A DNA stretch of 64,000 bases from Epinephelus fuscoguttatus (GCF_011397635.1 NC_064770.1:23368200-23432199); one strand, 5' to 3'. Positions 36,601-48,766 are shown, counted from the first letter of the stretch. The notes: generated by a model from the sequence alone, not told the origin. Numbers and translations: made by a program.

Positions 36601-37700
36601 AAACACTGAGCAGGGAGCGCAGAAGGAGCATTAAAGAGAATGAGAAGAGGTAGGGTGGGGTAGCTGGAGTGAGGCACTGTGTTTATTTTGGAAATGCAGG
36701 CCTGCAGACTTGCAACAGAGGAACTGACCCCTAAACTTTGCTGTGGCAGATCCTCGCTGAGAGAGCAAGAGCCTTGTGCACGTTTGGGATGTCCCACATA
36801 GGTGATTATAAAAAAGGATAGACCATATATTCCCCAAGGGGGGCAATTTTTTTTTAAACCCACCCTGGGGACCCAGGAATGGTCTGCTCCAGGAGGAAAC
36901 AGTGAGGCCGTGAGGTGATTAGTGGTTACAGTTTAACTGGAGAAAAATGCACGCTCCGTGAGCCCAGCCAGCCAGGGAGCAAAGTGGTATGCACTGGTCT
37001 CCTTCAGTTTGCAAGTTAGTGTGAGTCAAGCTCTGTATCCGCTCTGTCTATTCTTAACGTATGGGTCCAGGAGTCTGGCCGTCACCCCACATAGACACAT
37101 CACGCTGCAGCACTCCAAAGTATGAGTGTGTCACCTCCACTGTTCCACACATGGCAATGATTAGTGATGAGATATTTTGTGGAAGAAAAAAACAAAGCAC
37201 AGTGCCGGACCGTGCTGATATGAGAAAGTCGTTTGCTGTCATTTTCAAGTTTAACTCAAGTTCAGCTATTGAATCTGCTCTGTTTCAACTTAGATTTTAA
37301 TGAATTACATTGATGACTTCAGCCTTGTGGCTCGAATGAAATCCGCTGGTTTACCGTTCAGCCAATATCAGCTGCAAAATAACAGAGGATTTGCCAAAAA
37401 CTCCATATTAATTACAAAGTAAGCAGGTCAAGTTAGTAATAACAGATGGATTATGAAACTGAATTGTAATCTGTTGGTATTGTGGCAGAAGAATTGATAC
37501 GAAAAAGATAAATTATAATACATGAACACTGTGACACGTAATTTTAAAAGACCTCATCCAAATCCGACCATGGTTACTGTAGCCTACCCCACATCCTCTC
37601 TCTCAGCCATCTCACTGGAGGAACATGATCCTTCATCGGGCTACATCATGTATCCCCTCTGACATTTTCAGCCTAATCAAAGGTCAAGAGCTGGGATGAG
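30640..37700. other. Repeat-poor intergenic block
   Basis: Seven kilobases with no recognisable transposon ends, only C/T-rich and short CA/TG runs. No coding exon could be supported. It lies between the first glis2 coding exon and tfap4, so may hold glis2 5' exons or enhancers. Confidence 0.4.
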
Positions 37701-37739
37701 CAATTCCATTCAACATGACATTAACCTAATGTTAGTCAT

Positions 37740-38360
37740 ATTTCATCTCTTGACAGTGGTGCCTCCAGAAGGTGGCCAGATGGGGCCACTGAAAATGTTG
37801 GGGTGGCACATCAAAACCAAAAGCCTTGTGTGTTTCAGGATTTTTTTATGCTATATATATGCCTTCTCAAGTTCAGGGGAGACTTGTGGGTACCCATAGA
37901 ATCTATTTTTATGTAGTTATCTTGAGATGAGGTTTCAAACATGAACATGGCCTTTGGCACTTGTTCCTCTGCCAAAATTTAGCCTAGCACTGCAGCGCTA
38001 TTTGGCCCCCTTCCCAACAAGCTAGCACGACATGGTTGATACCAGTTCATCAGGTCTTCTAGTTTCATATGTTACCAGTACCATCATTAACTGGCTTTAA
38101 AACTCAGCCAAGAACGCCAGCGTTGCTACAGAGTGGAAGAGGTTATGGTAATAATTTCATTTGAAGGCAAAATCCCAGCAAATGAATTGGCTCTTTACTC
38201 TACATTTGACATTTAGCAAAGTGCTCCTAATGGTGCAACATGTCAAAATGAGCTGTGCCAACATGGTTTGTACCAATGGATGCCTTGGGTTGTCCAGTTT
38301 CACAAGATACCCCTACCTTTGTGCCAACTTTGAAAATTAGCACCCCAAAGCCTCTTAATG
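37740..38360. repeat. Interspersed repeat with internal duplication
   Basis: Two related blocks: 'gacatggttgataccagttc' with 'ctagtttcatatgttacc', and 'caacatggtttgtaccaatg' with 'ccagtttcacaagatacc'. No ORF of interest. Confidence 0.5.
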
Positions 38361-41300
38361 TTGGCGTCCAGTTGTTTTCACTTGTGGGCGCACTACTCTC
38401 TGTAACGGATGAATCACAAATTGTCTGATTAGAAATTCAATTGGTATCGTGTTCTTGTCTACAAGTGTAACCACAGGAAGGACATATCTGTCATGTGGGT
38501 CTACAATAAAGTGGCTCTTATCCCTGTGAAGATAAATGCAAGTGTGTATCAGGTGCCTTGTTTTCACTGCGTGCTGCCTCATTCAATGACCACTATAATC
38601 CTCCCACCCCTGCTGCTGAGTTGCCTTTCAGTTTGACCGTAATCCCCGGCAGCTATGAACCCCCACTGTGATATCAATTCAAACACTCACACTGGCTCTC
38701 CCACTGTAGTTTGTACCACTTATATTCCACCCAATTACTGGTAGCAGACAGCTGAATTTTTTCTTTTACCCCTAGTGGAAAACATATTTTAGTGGCCCCA
38801 CAACACTTGTGTGAAAAACAAAACTTTCTGTCGTCACCTTACATTTCAGATGACAGTTCCTTCCTGGTACTATACACACTATGTCAGACTCAACTGCTTC
38901 TTTTTACATCAGATGCGGTACACTTTTATTAGCCTGGTTTAAGGCATTAAGTACAAGTGCATTGTGGGTTCCCACCATCCCTCCACCACATGCCTCGTGG
39001 TTGTTCTCTGACGCAGGACTATGCCATTAGGGTCCACCTTTTCCACCATAAAGCAGCTGCCTTACCCTCACACGGTCTGAGACCTCAGGGGTATGATGTC
39101 ACACAGCTGTGGTGCGAGGCAAAACCTTAAGGCACGGGAAAATTAGGGAGGCAACAACCACACCCGTGATTTGCTTTCAGAGACAGGCATGGGTGGAAAG
39201 CCTTTATGGTATATCTTCTTGTGTACCCATTGCGGCAGACGAAGCAACTTGGTGTCAAACTCTGACTGAGGCTCTGTGCAAGCTGTTGCACCCAGCAGCT
39301 GTCCCAAGTATCTACATCTGGCCAAGCATGCAGTCAGGGCCAGAAAATGTACAGCAAAAAAAAAAAAAAAGGCTGCCCACACAAACACACACGCACACAT
39401 CCTGAGAGTGTGGAATGCCACCACAGGGATGCACAGCTGGACCCCAGCGGACATCTGGCTTTATATTGGCGTTGAAAGCCTTTTCTCTGCAGTGACTAAG
39501 TGCTGTGTAAGAGAGGTATCGCCTGCACGACCAGTGTGCGGCTGGTGATAGATGCCTCTTCGTCTGGCCCCGGTCTTTCTGTCAAATGGATGTTATGGTT
39601 GACCTGCGGCTGAACTGATCATCAGCTGATTGGATAAACAATGTGGCAAGCAGGCCGTGGTCGCGAGGAGCACCTGTGCTCACAGTTCAGAGAGGGGTTA
39701 TGGATTAAATAGCAGGGGCCTGGAAGAGGGTGGGAGGAGAGGGAGTCAAAGTCCTCCCTCCACACAAAGCCTGTGCGGCCTCTTTCGCCGCTCCTCTTCC
39801 CCCACATACTTTGAGAGAGGTCCAGTGGGCCCATAGCCAGACCTCCTCCAGTCTCATATGATATCTGTGTGACAGTTTCTCTCATGTGCCCACGCGTTAT
39901 ACTCTTCATACAGTCACCTTGGAAATATACAGCAAGCCTACTCAGATCCAAAATACAACTGCAGCCCCCTGAGTGTGCCTCGATCTGCATTGTGGCCTAA
40001 TGCTTTTTAATGATCAGGCCTTATTCCACTCCAGCACAGTGCTTGTTAGGTCCGCCTTGGCAGGGCTCGGCTCTTTCCCCTGGCATCTTCTGAAACAATG
40101 GGCCCATGGGAGGCAGCCAATGGGGAGAAGGTCCATCCCAAACCCAGTCCCAGTGTGCACACAATTAGGCTTAGGGACAGTGGAATTGCTTAATTGGAGG
40201 AAAATAGCTCTTTATCTAGGCCTCTGTGCCTGTGCTCATCCTTGCCCCCTGCACTACATGCATGCCTTCGACTCACTTAGAATTGGTTTAAACAAAAATG
40301 ATATAATGGGAAGGCAAAGATTTGACCAGCTCCACAGATCTGCTGCTGAGACCTGGATCATAAACCTAGCTACACTTCTTCATATTTAACTTGGTGACAT
40401 GAGCGTATTTAGTCTATTGTGTGGAGACTATAAAGTAAATCTGAGGATCAGCGTGATTTTTTTTGTGGCTGTTTACCTCATGTGGCGGTCACAGTTTTAT
40501 TTACCAATACATCACTGTTTCAAGTGGATGTCAGCAGTCTGTAGACGTTGAACTCTTTATCAGATGTTGTGACAGAACATCAGAGGAGCTCAGTGCAAGC
40601 CTGCGTCTTGCACAACAGCTGGCTGAGCTGTGATGTACGCCCCTGTATAGGGCAGGATTTGTGATACTGCTCTAAAAATGTCTCAGGGTTGAGGAGGGGA
40701 GGATGATAGTTTAAGAGAGGATGCAGACAAGCGGAGAAAAAAGGTCGCTCCCGTGTTCAAAGAGGTACTGACACGGTGCGTAAATGGCACAAACACCGGT
40801 AAAGGCACGTCCGCCACGACCGGCCTTGAATATGACAGTGTGGGGAGTCCAGGCTGCAGGATATGGGCGCACCGCTGGAGAGAGTCTCTGAAAATAGGTC
40901 ACTACCCTGTTTGAACTCGTGCAATTTTTCCACATTGTAGCAGCGCACTCACACCAACGTGGACACACATGACAGCAGACACAGTATACAGGACTGACAT
41001 GCAAGATAGGCTCGCTCCTGGCTTACCTTACAGGGAAAATGCCGTGGATATGGCCGAGATATCTCCGACTTGGCCCCCCTCTTCCCGGTGCAAACTTCGC
41101 ACGCAAAGTCCTATGGCTCAAGCGGCGTCGGTGTCAAATGACTCCTCGTCAATGTGTCGTTTTTTCTTCGATAAACACGAAATATAGAGCTGATGCGTCT
41201 TGAAAAAATATTTCTAGGTGTCTGGAGAGGCGGTCCGTTCCCAGACCATTGTCGGGATTCTTTCTAAGCATGGGAAAAAGCAAACATGAGCTCAAACGCA

Positions 41301-42480
41301 GCGTGTGTGACAGCTGCTTGTTTCAAATAAAGACTAATCTATGGGATGACAGCTTTGTCTGTTGTTGCCGCGGGATGATATATTCTGCATGTTATCATGC
41401 CACTGGAAACCCGTCAAAAAGTGTAAACACCCAGATCCGTAACCTTTAACTGTTCCCGCTGAGGAAAAAGGAAAAAATGAAGACCACTGCTTGTGTTGTG
41501 CATCAAAAACGCAAAGGTGATTTCTTCCTAAATTCAAAGCGCATCGCTTAATGGCAACGCTGGTCAAGTGGGGGTTTCCTATGGGTGGTCGTGGTTCTCC
41601 TGACGGGGTGGGAGGGCAGTTGAGACCAGAGGGATGGCACGGAGTGGTGGGTAGGGTAGATAGGGCGGGTTGGCGACGGGGTGTGGGGTAGAGGGGGAGG
41701 ATCGTCTCCTTCTTCTTCGGTGCTTTTCCAGATGCCGAGGTGGAGCTGTTTGCTTTCTTTTCTCGCAGTTGTCCTCGTGTATCTTCTATTTTTCTTTTCT
41801 ATTTTTTATTTTTTTTTCCCAATTCTCTGAGCACTCAAGGAGACGATGAGTGTTGGTGGTAGTCTCCCCCAAGACCGTCTGAAGCGCACAGACAGCCGCC
41901 CGGAGCCCAGCCAGCCCGTCAGGACCAGCCCAGAGTCTGCCAGCTCAGCGCATGCTTACTGCTCCGCCCATCCACCATGGGCAGTCCCCGGCTCCTCTCC
42001 AAACTCTCCCTCTCTCTCCCTCTCTCTCTCTCTGTCCTCATGGCCATCTCTCCGCCTCAGCTCCCCTCCATCAACAGGCCCTCATGAAGGGTAACACCCC
42101 TCTTATTTCACTGTCTGCTGTTTGCTTCTCCAGAGTTTTGGAGTTAAGACATCTCTGTTCTCATGCTGGCCACCAGCGCTGCCTCACCAGCACTGAAAAC
42201 TCTGTTACATAATTGAAAAGTTCTGACTCCCAGACAGCCAGTTCCTCTGCTGTAACACTAATGTAGCCTGTATTTACATCCCCATGAACCAATACATACA
42301 GCACTATGTGTTATATGTGTTACTGTGTGTCATATATACTGGAGGAGAAAGGATTAGGAGGAAACTGTTTCAGTAAAAACAAAAAAAATCAAAATCATAA
42401 AATTAAGCCGACAACAATTCTGCATTCACTCACAGCAACTAGTTTTTAAAATTACACAATGTGCACGTTCTTAGTGTACA
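38361..42480. other. Repeat-poor block, candidate glis2 upstream region
   Basis: Mostly unique. 40740-41180 is richer in CpG (gcaccgctgg, caagcggcgtcgg) and could be a promoter or first-exon region for the minus-strand glis2. A second GC-rich stretch is at 41570-41720. No TATA box, splice donor or ORF settles it. Confidence 0.3.
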
Positions 42481-42580
42481 AGTGTCATACAAAAATCTGA
42501 CAGTGCCGGACTAAGCACATTCAGCGCCCTGGGTAAGCTTTTGCTGGCAACCCCCACCCCACGCCCCCCTCAAAAAGATA

Positions 42581-42953
42581 TTCATTCATTCATCTTCTAA
42601 CCGCTTCATCCTCTTGAGGGTCGCGGGGGGGCTGGAGCCTATCCCAGCTGACATTGGGCGAGAGGCAGGGTACACCCTGGACAGGTCGCCAGACTATCGC
42701 AGGGCTGACACATAGAGACAAACAACCATTCACGCTCACATTCACACCTATGGACAATTTAGAGTTATCAATTAACCTAGTCCCCAATCTGCATGTCTTT
42801 GGACTGTGGGAGGAAGCCGGAGTGCCCGGAGAGAACCCACGCTGACACGGGGAGAACATGCAAACTCCGCACAGAAGGGCTCTCACACCCGGGATCAAAC
42901 CGGCAACCCTCTTGCTGTGAGGCGACAGTGCTAACCACCACACCACCGTGCCG
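42581..42953 (-). mobile_element. tRNA-derived SINE, minus orientation
   Basis: Read on the minus strand it starts GGCACGGTGGTGTGGTGG (A-box-like) with a B-box-like GGTTTGATCCC about 50 bases on, and ends in a (ATGA)n tail. It is flanked by a 15-bp duplication differing at one base (42566-42580 and 42954-42968, CCCCTCAAAAA(G/A)ATA). A typical SINE of about 370 bp. Confidence 0.75.
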
Positions 42954-43046
42954 CCCCTCAAAAAAATATTATTATCTTTATTATATTAATTCCAAACAGG
43001 AACAAATAAACAACTTGGCTAACAAAATATAACAATAAATAACAAG

Positions 43047-43374
43047 CAGGTGGCACAGTGCAGTGGTCAGCATTGGGTCCCTGGTTCGAACCCCAGGGTG
43101 GGGGAGAACCTCTGTGCAGAGCTTGCATGTTCTTCCCATGTCAGCGTGGGTTTACTCCAGCTTCCTCCCACAGTCCAAAGACATGCAGGTTAATTGGTGA
43201 CTCTAAACTGGCCATAGGAATGTGAGTGTGAATGGTTGTCTGTCTCTATGTGTCGACCCTGTGATAGTCTGGCGACCTGTCCAGGGTATAGCCTCTCGCC
43301 CAATGCCAACTGGGATAGGCTCCAGCCCCCCCACGACCTCCAACAGGATAAGTGGTTACAGAAAATGAATGAAA
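43047..43374 (+). mobile_element. tRNA-derived SINE, plus orientation, diverged
   Basis: Same family as the previous entry in the other orientation: head CAGGTGGCACAGTGCAGTGG, B-box-like GGTTCGAACCC, body 'gcatgttcttcccatgtc' and 'cagtccaaagacatgcag', tail 'gaatgaaa'. The head is partly deleted relative to the first copy. Confidence 0.7.
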
Positions 43375-43519
43375 GTGTCATACAGAAATCTACATTGCAC
43401 TTGAGTACAGTGCCAGACTAAGCACACTCAGCACTCTAGGCAACCCCCTCTCCAACCCCCTCCAAAAAGCATTATTATCTTTATTGTATTTACTCCAAAC
43501 AAGAACAAATAAACAACTT

Positions 43520-44646
43520 AAGTACTATTCAGACAGGGTTAGTTTTACATAGGGATGTGGACTAATGTCAGTTTACCACAGGATGTCTGTAATATAAATG
43601 TTTGATTCGCACGGGACAAGAAATCTGTAACTCTACCAGAGATGGCAGTAGTAGCTCGGTTTGCGCCCTGGCGTCACCTCCCTGTCGGCATGTACGTGCT
43701 ATGTTGCTTCCTGTATGTGTTACGTTTAGCTGAAGGATAATAATAATTAATGATTAGCCCAATATGAAATATTGCCCATGAACAGGATTGTGTGTACACA
43801 ACGATTAGCAATATGGAGCCTACCTAACACAACCAGAAGTCTCATGGCTGTGAAAAGTGCTTTCTTCTCAATCTTATTGATTGGTCTCCCACGCAGGGCT
43901 ATACGATCATTAGAAGAATGTCCACCATCACGACTGCAGACAACACCAAATGCTTCTTCAAGTGCCTCCATCATCGAAAAAATGTGGAAAACTAGCTTTA
44001 AAGGTAGGATCTGGAGGATTTTCAAACAAAACAAAATATAGACATATACAAATGAAATCCTGCTTTATCATCACCTATGGGCTTCTACTCATGTGTGGTG
44101 GTGACTCTGTTTGCAGAGCTCCTGCCCTTTAACTGTATTTTGATGTTTTTGTGAGCTCAACTGCTTCTGGGCGGAGATTTCCCCAGCCAATGAGAGAGCG
44201 CAGGTGCCTTGCCCGAGCGTGTCCGATCGTGCACCTGCGCGAGCCTTGCCTGAACCTCTTCTGTGAAGCCTTCTTCCGTACCTCCGGGCTCCGTACACCC
44301 GGGAGAGTTGAGCCTGATAGGAGGGACCAAATTTGAATGTGTGTTTACAAACAGCAACTGGAAAATCCTCCAGACCCTACCTTTAAACACGGAAAAATGG
44401 TTCTAAACAGGACATGACAAAATATTTGCATACATTTTTACAGAGGATCGCATTCGCACGGGATTAATATTACCCGAGGTATTTTCTCCGGACTGTTTTA
44501 CAGAAGGTAAATGTTGTCGTAATTTTTACTGACATTATCCGTAGTGATTACAGATATGGCGCGTTCGGATGGGACTAAAATCCCTGTTAATAATTACTTT
44601 ACCCCACGTCTCCACGTTAAACTAATCCCATCCGAATAGGGCTTTA
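43520..44646. mobile_element. TIR DNA element carrying a nested MITE
   Basis: Left end AGTACTATTCAGACAGGGTT and reversed right end AAGCCCTATTCGGATGGGAT are imperfect inverted repeats continuing into 'agttt(t)aac(a/g)t(a/g)g'. It interrupts the tandem-duplicated sequence (uninterrupted at 43010), so its limits are defined by the empty site. The family is not assigned; the target site fits TA or TTA. Confidence 0.6.
44002..44382. mobile_element. Nested TTAA-flanked MITE (381 bp)
   Basis: Termini AGGTAGGATCTGGAGGATTT and (reverse) AGGTAGGGTCTGGAGGATTT, flanked by TTAA at 43998-44001 and 44383-44386. No coding capacity. Confidence 0.8.
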
Positions 44647-44777
44647 GCTAACAAAATATAATAATAAATAACAAACAATAAAAAAAATACAGAAAGTGCA
44701 AATTTGCAAATTTCTTCCTCTTAGTTTTTCCTTTTCTTGTACTGTGCCCTGGATGGCTTTTGCCTTTTCATTTTCTC

Positions 44778-45595
44778 TTAAGCCCCTTTTCCACTGGACT
44801 AAAAAAAACCCACTAACACCTGCTCACATCTGGATTTTGTATTTTATCGGAAAAGGTACAATTGGCATTTATTTCAGGGAAAAATAACTCTGCAGTAGTC
44901 AAGGATGTTTACTGGCTCCAGTTCCAATCAGATGTGACTTAAATATGACACCTCAGTGAACGCACTAACTTAAGCCTGTTTGTCAGCAGGATGCAATGAG
45001 GGCCTCTGTCCAAGCAGCGCTCGCACATCATTGAAAAAAAACAGTCTGCCCCAATTTTGAGACAGGGACTGAATAAGTAAGACTTATAAAAAGAACTAAC
45101 CACTGTAACATTTTCACTGGCCTCCATGGTGCTCTACACTGTTTACAGACCTGTTTTCTGTCCCGTCCGTGATGTCAAATGTGACACACCTGAAAATAAA
45201 AAAAACACTAACAGCTGCTCACATCTGGTTTTTGTATTTAGTTGGAAAGGGTATTATCAGCATTTATTTCTGGGAAAAATGACTGCAGTAGTCAGGGATA
45301 GGCTATTCAATGAATCCAGCTCCAATCAGAGGTGACTTAAATACAGCACCTCGGTGAACGTGCTAATTTTAGCCCATTTGCCGGTGTGATGCAATGATGG
45401 GTTGCCACAAATCACCATCTGGCTCTGTCCAGGCAGCGCTTGCACATCATCAAATAAATGTAATCGGAACTAAATTTAAGATAGGGACTGAATAAGTAAG
45501 GCATATAAAAAGTCTCTTGCCTATTTTTAACAGGTTTACCCGCGTTTAAAAAAAAAAATGTATACACATGCTAATTTTGGTAGGAAAAGGGTATA
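44778..45595. repeat. MITE-like repeat with an internal tandem duplication of about 400 bp
   Basis: Unit 1 (about 44800-45085) and unit 2 (about 45198-45515) share 'ctgctcacatctgg', 'ggcatttatttc', 'tgcagtagtca', 'ccaatcaga', 'gcagcgct' and 'gggactgaataagtaag'. The outer ends 'cccttttccac' and 'ggaaaaggg' may be weak inverted termini. Confidence 0.6.
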
Positions 45596-45599
45596 ACTG

Positions 45600-46860
45600 T
45601 AATGCTCTCCACATACACTCCACTCCACCCATCAGTGCTGTTGCATGTTCTGACTGTGATGATCACTAACCGATGAACACATTAAGGTGAACTGCACTGC
45701 CACGACTGGAGATGATACCCTATTAGAGACTGACCGTTAGCATAAGATCTTTGGATCGTTTCTCCCTCTTATTCCAAAGGGGTCGGCCACTGCTTGAATA
45801 CCAGATAATATGGTGAACCCAGATGTTCAGGGGTTTAATTCAAGTTTTGGGTTTATCCTCTTAATCTTGTTGAAAAAAAACTCGTAGACTATCTTGTGAA
45901 GAAATAAAGAATAACTGCTATAAATCTGGTTTGCAGTGAAATCTACACTCATGTTGACAGTTCCTGTTTGCTAATGCAGTTTCCTTGTTTGGCACATGCC
46001 GTCATTATTTTAATGTTGTGGAGTGTAGCCTGTGCAGTGACTACGGAAGTGCACTAAAGGCATCCACACAACTATGTCCATATTTGACAACCTCAAAGTC
46101 AGCATCACTACCAGTTTTCTTTATGTTTTTTAAAGACAACTTGCAAAGACAGCTACCATGTTGGCAAATGTGGTGTTACATACATGTTTCTGTTTTGTCC
46201 ACCCTGTGGCATCCAGTGGTTCCTTCGCCTTTTCACCATGCCACCACTAGAGGGCCTGAAAGCAGCCTCGGAGAAGATTTAATTAACCCAGAGGCCCTCA
46301 GAGATTTTATTCATTAGTAAGAATTGATTTGCCAGACTGTATATTTCCATTTTGGGGAAAGTTATAGTTCTCAAACCATTTAATATTTCTGAAATAATGA
46401 TTAAGGCCATAAATATATTTCCCTTCTGTAAAGATCCAGATATCTTACTGTGCTCAAAAGCAACATTTAAGACCTCAGTTTCATACCAAAGTTCAGCAGC
46501 TCAGGGTGTATTTTGTGTATTTATTTGGGAAGCTCAGTTAATGATGAATTCAGTGGAAAGTGACAGGTGCAGTGTGTGTGGCCCGAAATAAGACCAAAAC
46601 ACTCTAAATATGTCTTTCTGTAGTTCAAGTACTACTACAACTACTAACACATTTTACAACCAGTGTGCATGTGTAGAGCCTCCTGTATATATATACTGAT
46701 ATTGCATGTAATCAACGATGTTGTGTTCTGGATTTTACTTCACCTGCTTTTTTGTTACAGATTACAGGTCAAAATCTGTACCACAGAATATGTGTTCACA
46801 TAGCAGGAATTTGACCGTGGCCTTTTGTTGCATTTAATGACAGCAAAACATCTGTGTACA
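45600..46860. other. Unassigned intergenic sequence
   Basis: AT-rich, no recognisable gene or transposon end. Confidence 0.4.
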
Positions 46861-46867
46861 AGGTCTC

Positions 46868-47325
46868 ACCCAACTTGTGCAGTAATCCTATAGGCTCATT
46901 CATCCAGTCGTATGCTCAGTGCTTCCAAACAGACAGGACATTGAACTGAAAGTGAAACGTATCCATGCTCTCTTATAAGCTAGACTCCAAAAACAGACAT
47001 TTTACCTTGCTGAAAATAGGCGCTACTGGTCTACTGCTGCCTTAATCAATTAGTGTGTTTGTGTTATTGTATGACTTGAGTGTTTTGAAAGGTGTGTCCG
47101 GATTGACTAAAGACACATAAACAGCACAAACAAACTGATTGATCGAGGCAGCGGTTAAGTTCCTTATCAGAAAGGACTGTCTGGAAAGTACTGAATATAC
47201 GACTGGATAAATGAAATTTGGATTATACTGCGAGTCGTATGAGATACAACTTTGTGTGATATAGTTTTGCTGTCATTAAAAGTGGACCCCACTGACTTCT
47301 ATCAATCAAGAATCTTCTACAAATG
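46868..47325. repeat. Foldback repeat, copy A
   Basis: The two arms are roughly reverse complements ('ccagtcgtatgctcagtgct' at 46905 against 'agtactgaatatacgactgg' at 47187) around a centre near 47090. Related to 60829-61650. Confidence 0.6.
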
Positions 47326-47778
47326 ATGATTTGGTGGGTGGCGTATTTCTCCTTAAGCACAAATGGAGCTTTTTAGAGCCAGGTTTGGCACAGGGTAGGG
47401 CTGCCTTTAGGACTACTGAGGGTACTGTGTGAGGTTGAGATTTTGTCATCGAAGGTATGCTTTGGATTTGGATCTGTCAGATCTGGTAGAACATAGTATT
47501 ATAAACATATCTGTATCTATATATACACTGCTCAACACTTAAATCACACATGATGAATGAATTATTCAAGTCTAAAGTCTTAAGTGATGTACACTGAATA
47601 ATGTGGATTCAAAATCACACCAAAAATCGAAGTTAAAGAATTGAAATCACAGGCTGATCGAACTTGCATGAGTTTCATTATGGTAACGCATGATGTTTTG
47701 CTTCCTAAATAAACAAATGGACATTCCTGATGTTTAACTGAATTGGTGTTATACTGTGATGATTAAGTGTTCCCTTAA

Positions 47779-48766
47779 AGGATAACGTCGGTATTTTTCA
47801 ACCTGGGCCCTATTTCCCCATGTGTATGTGTGCGTATGATTCATAGGTACAACTCGTTCTAAAATTGGTTCAGTATTGAGGGAGGCGGATTCAGCTTGCA
47901 GCCACGAAATGAGCTAAAACAGTAATGGGGGCAAATGCGTCCCGTATAAGTTTGCGCATTAAAAGTGCTTTTTCCGCCACTGACTGGTTCAGATCACCAG
48001 TGCTATCTCTGTAAATAGCATACTAAGCATTTCCCTTAGCTCTGGGCTGTGACGTCATCTCGTGAGAGCTTTGCTTGTTGCCGGAAGAAAACAGAGGAGC
48101 CATGCTGAGCGCCGCTCCGAGTGGCACTGGTTGTCCCGGAGTACAGTTGAGAGTTTTACTGCATTGATTGAAAACAATGGTTCGTGTTTGTGCTTATCCG
48201 AATTGCAAGAACAGGATGTCGCGCAACACCCCGTACAGCTTTCATAGGCTGCCTTTGTCGGACGGCGAGATGCTGAAGTTGTGGCTAGTTGTGCTACAAA
48301 TGGATGCTAACACTTCTGTCCAGACACTGCGCCTTGCAGACCATCGGGTCTGCAGTGCTCACTTCTCTCAAGATGACTACTGCCAGCCGAAGAAGAGAAG
48401 ACATCCAATCCCAAAACACCTCTTCCTCAAGAAAACGGCTGTCCCACGAGTAGAGAGAGCTACAGACACAGTGGAGCAAAGCTCTCGTGAGATGGCATCA
48501 CACAGGCCAGAGGTGAGGGAAACATTTACTATGCTATTTACAGAGATAGCGCTAGCGATCTGAACCGGTCAGTGGTGAAAAAAAGCACTTTTAATGCGCA
48601 AACTTATACGGGATGCATTTGCCCCCGTTACTGTCTTAGCTCGTTTCGCGGCTCCCGGGTGCATCCGCATCCCTCAATACTGAACCAATTTTAGAACGAG
48701 TGGTACCTATGAATCATACGCACATGGGGACATAGAGCCCAGGTTGAAAAATACCAAAGTTATCCT
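47779..48766. mobile_element. THAP-encoding long-TIR element with TTAA duplications (Kolobok-like)
   Basis: Left terminus AGGATAACGTCGGTATTTTT and reversed right terminus AGGATAACTTTGGTATTTTT head inverted repeats of about 250 bp (47779-48034 and 48520-48766). Exact TTAA copies flank it (47775-47778, 48767-48770). The interior holds a THAP-domain exon and nothing that looks like a catalytic transposase core. Kolobok elements are known to use TTAA sites and some carry THAP domains; a piggyBac-type origin is less likely because of the THAP domain, and P elements make 8-bp duplications. Confidence 0.7.
48177..48563 (+). CDS. THAP-domain protein or truncated transposase, N-terminal exon
   Basis: From ATG 48177 the frame gives 128 aa. 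Residues 1-90 form a complete THAP DNA-binding zinc finger: C5-x4-C10, W36, C59-x2-H62 followed by F63, and an AVP motif at 88-90. The first residues are MVRVCAYPNCKNR. A strong donor-like sequence (GAG|GTGAGG) at 48512-48513 suggests the real exon ends at 48512 after about 112 codons. The remaining frame reads into the right terminal repeat and is probably not coding. No catalytic D/E domain is present in the window. It could be a dead transposon exon or an expressed THAP-only repressor-like protein. All zinc ligands are intact. Confidence 0.65.
   Translation: MVRVCAYPNCKNRMSRNTPYSFHRLPLSDGEMLKLWLVVLQMDANTSVQTLRLADHRVCSAHFSQDDYCQPKKRRHPIPKHLFLKKTAVPRVERATDTVEQSSREMASHRPEVRETFTMLFTEIALAI

Larger units (their letters stand above)
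42485..43520. repeat. Local tandem duplication split by SINEs
   Basis: 'gtgtcatacaaaaatct...cagtgccggactaagcacat' at 42485 recurs as 'gtgtcatacagaaatct...cagtgccagactaagcacac' at 43376. 'attattatctttat...aacaaataaacaactt' recurs at 42967 and 43470. The second copy continues after 44646. Confidence 0.65.

Noticed and set aside
38355..38582. 75-codon minus-strand frame at the edge of a repeat
   Set aside because: Superficially protein-like but no family recognised and no splice sites.
42581..43374. tRNA-like A and B boxes
   Set aside because: They belong to SINE heads; flanking duplications and tails show retroposons, not functional tRNA genes.
43747..44034. 95-codon minus-strand frame in the 43.5-kb element
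   Set aside because: Considered as a transposase fragment, but it crosses the boundary of the nested MITE at 44002 and shows no recognisable motif.
48062..48247. 61-codon frame upstream of the THAP exon
   Set aside because: Different frame overlapping the THAP start; the translation lacks any domain, while the other frame has a full THAP finger.
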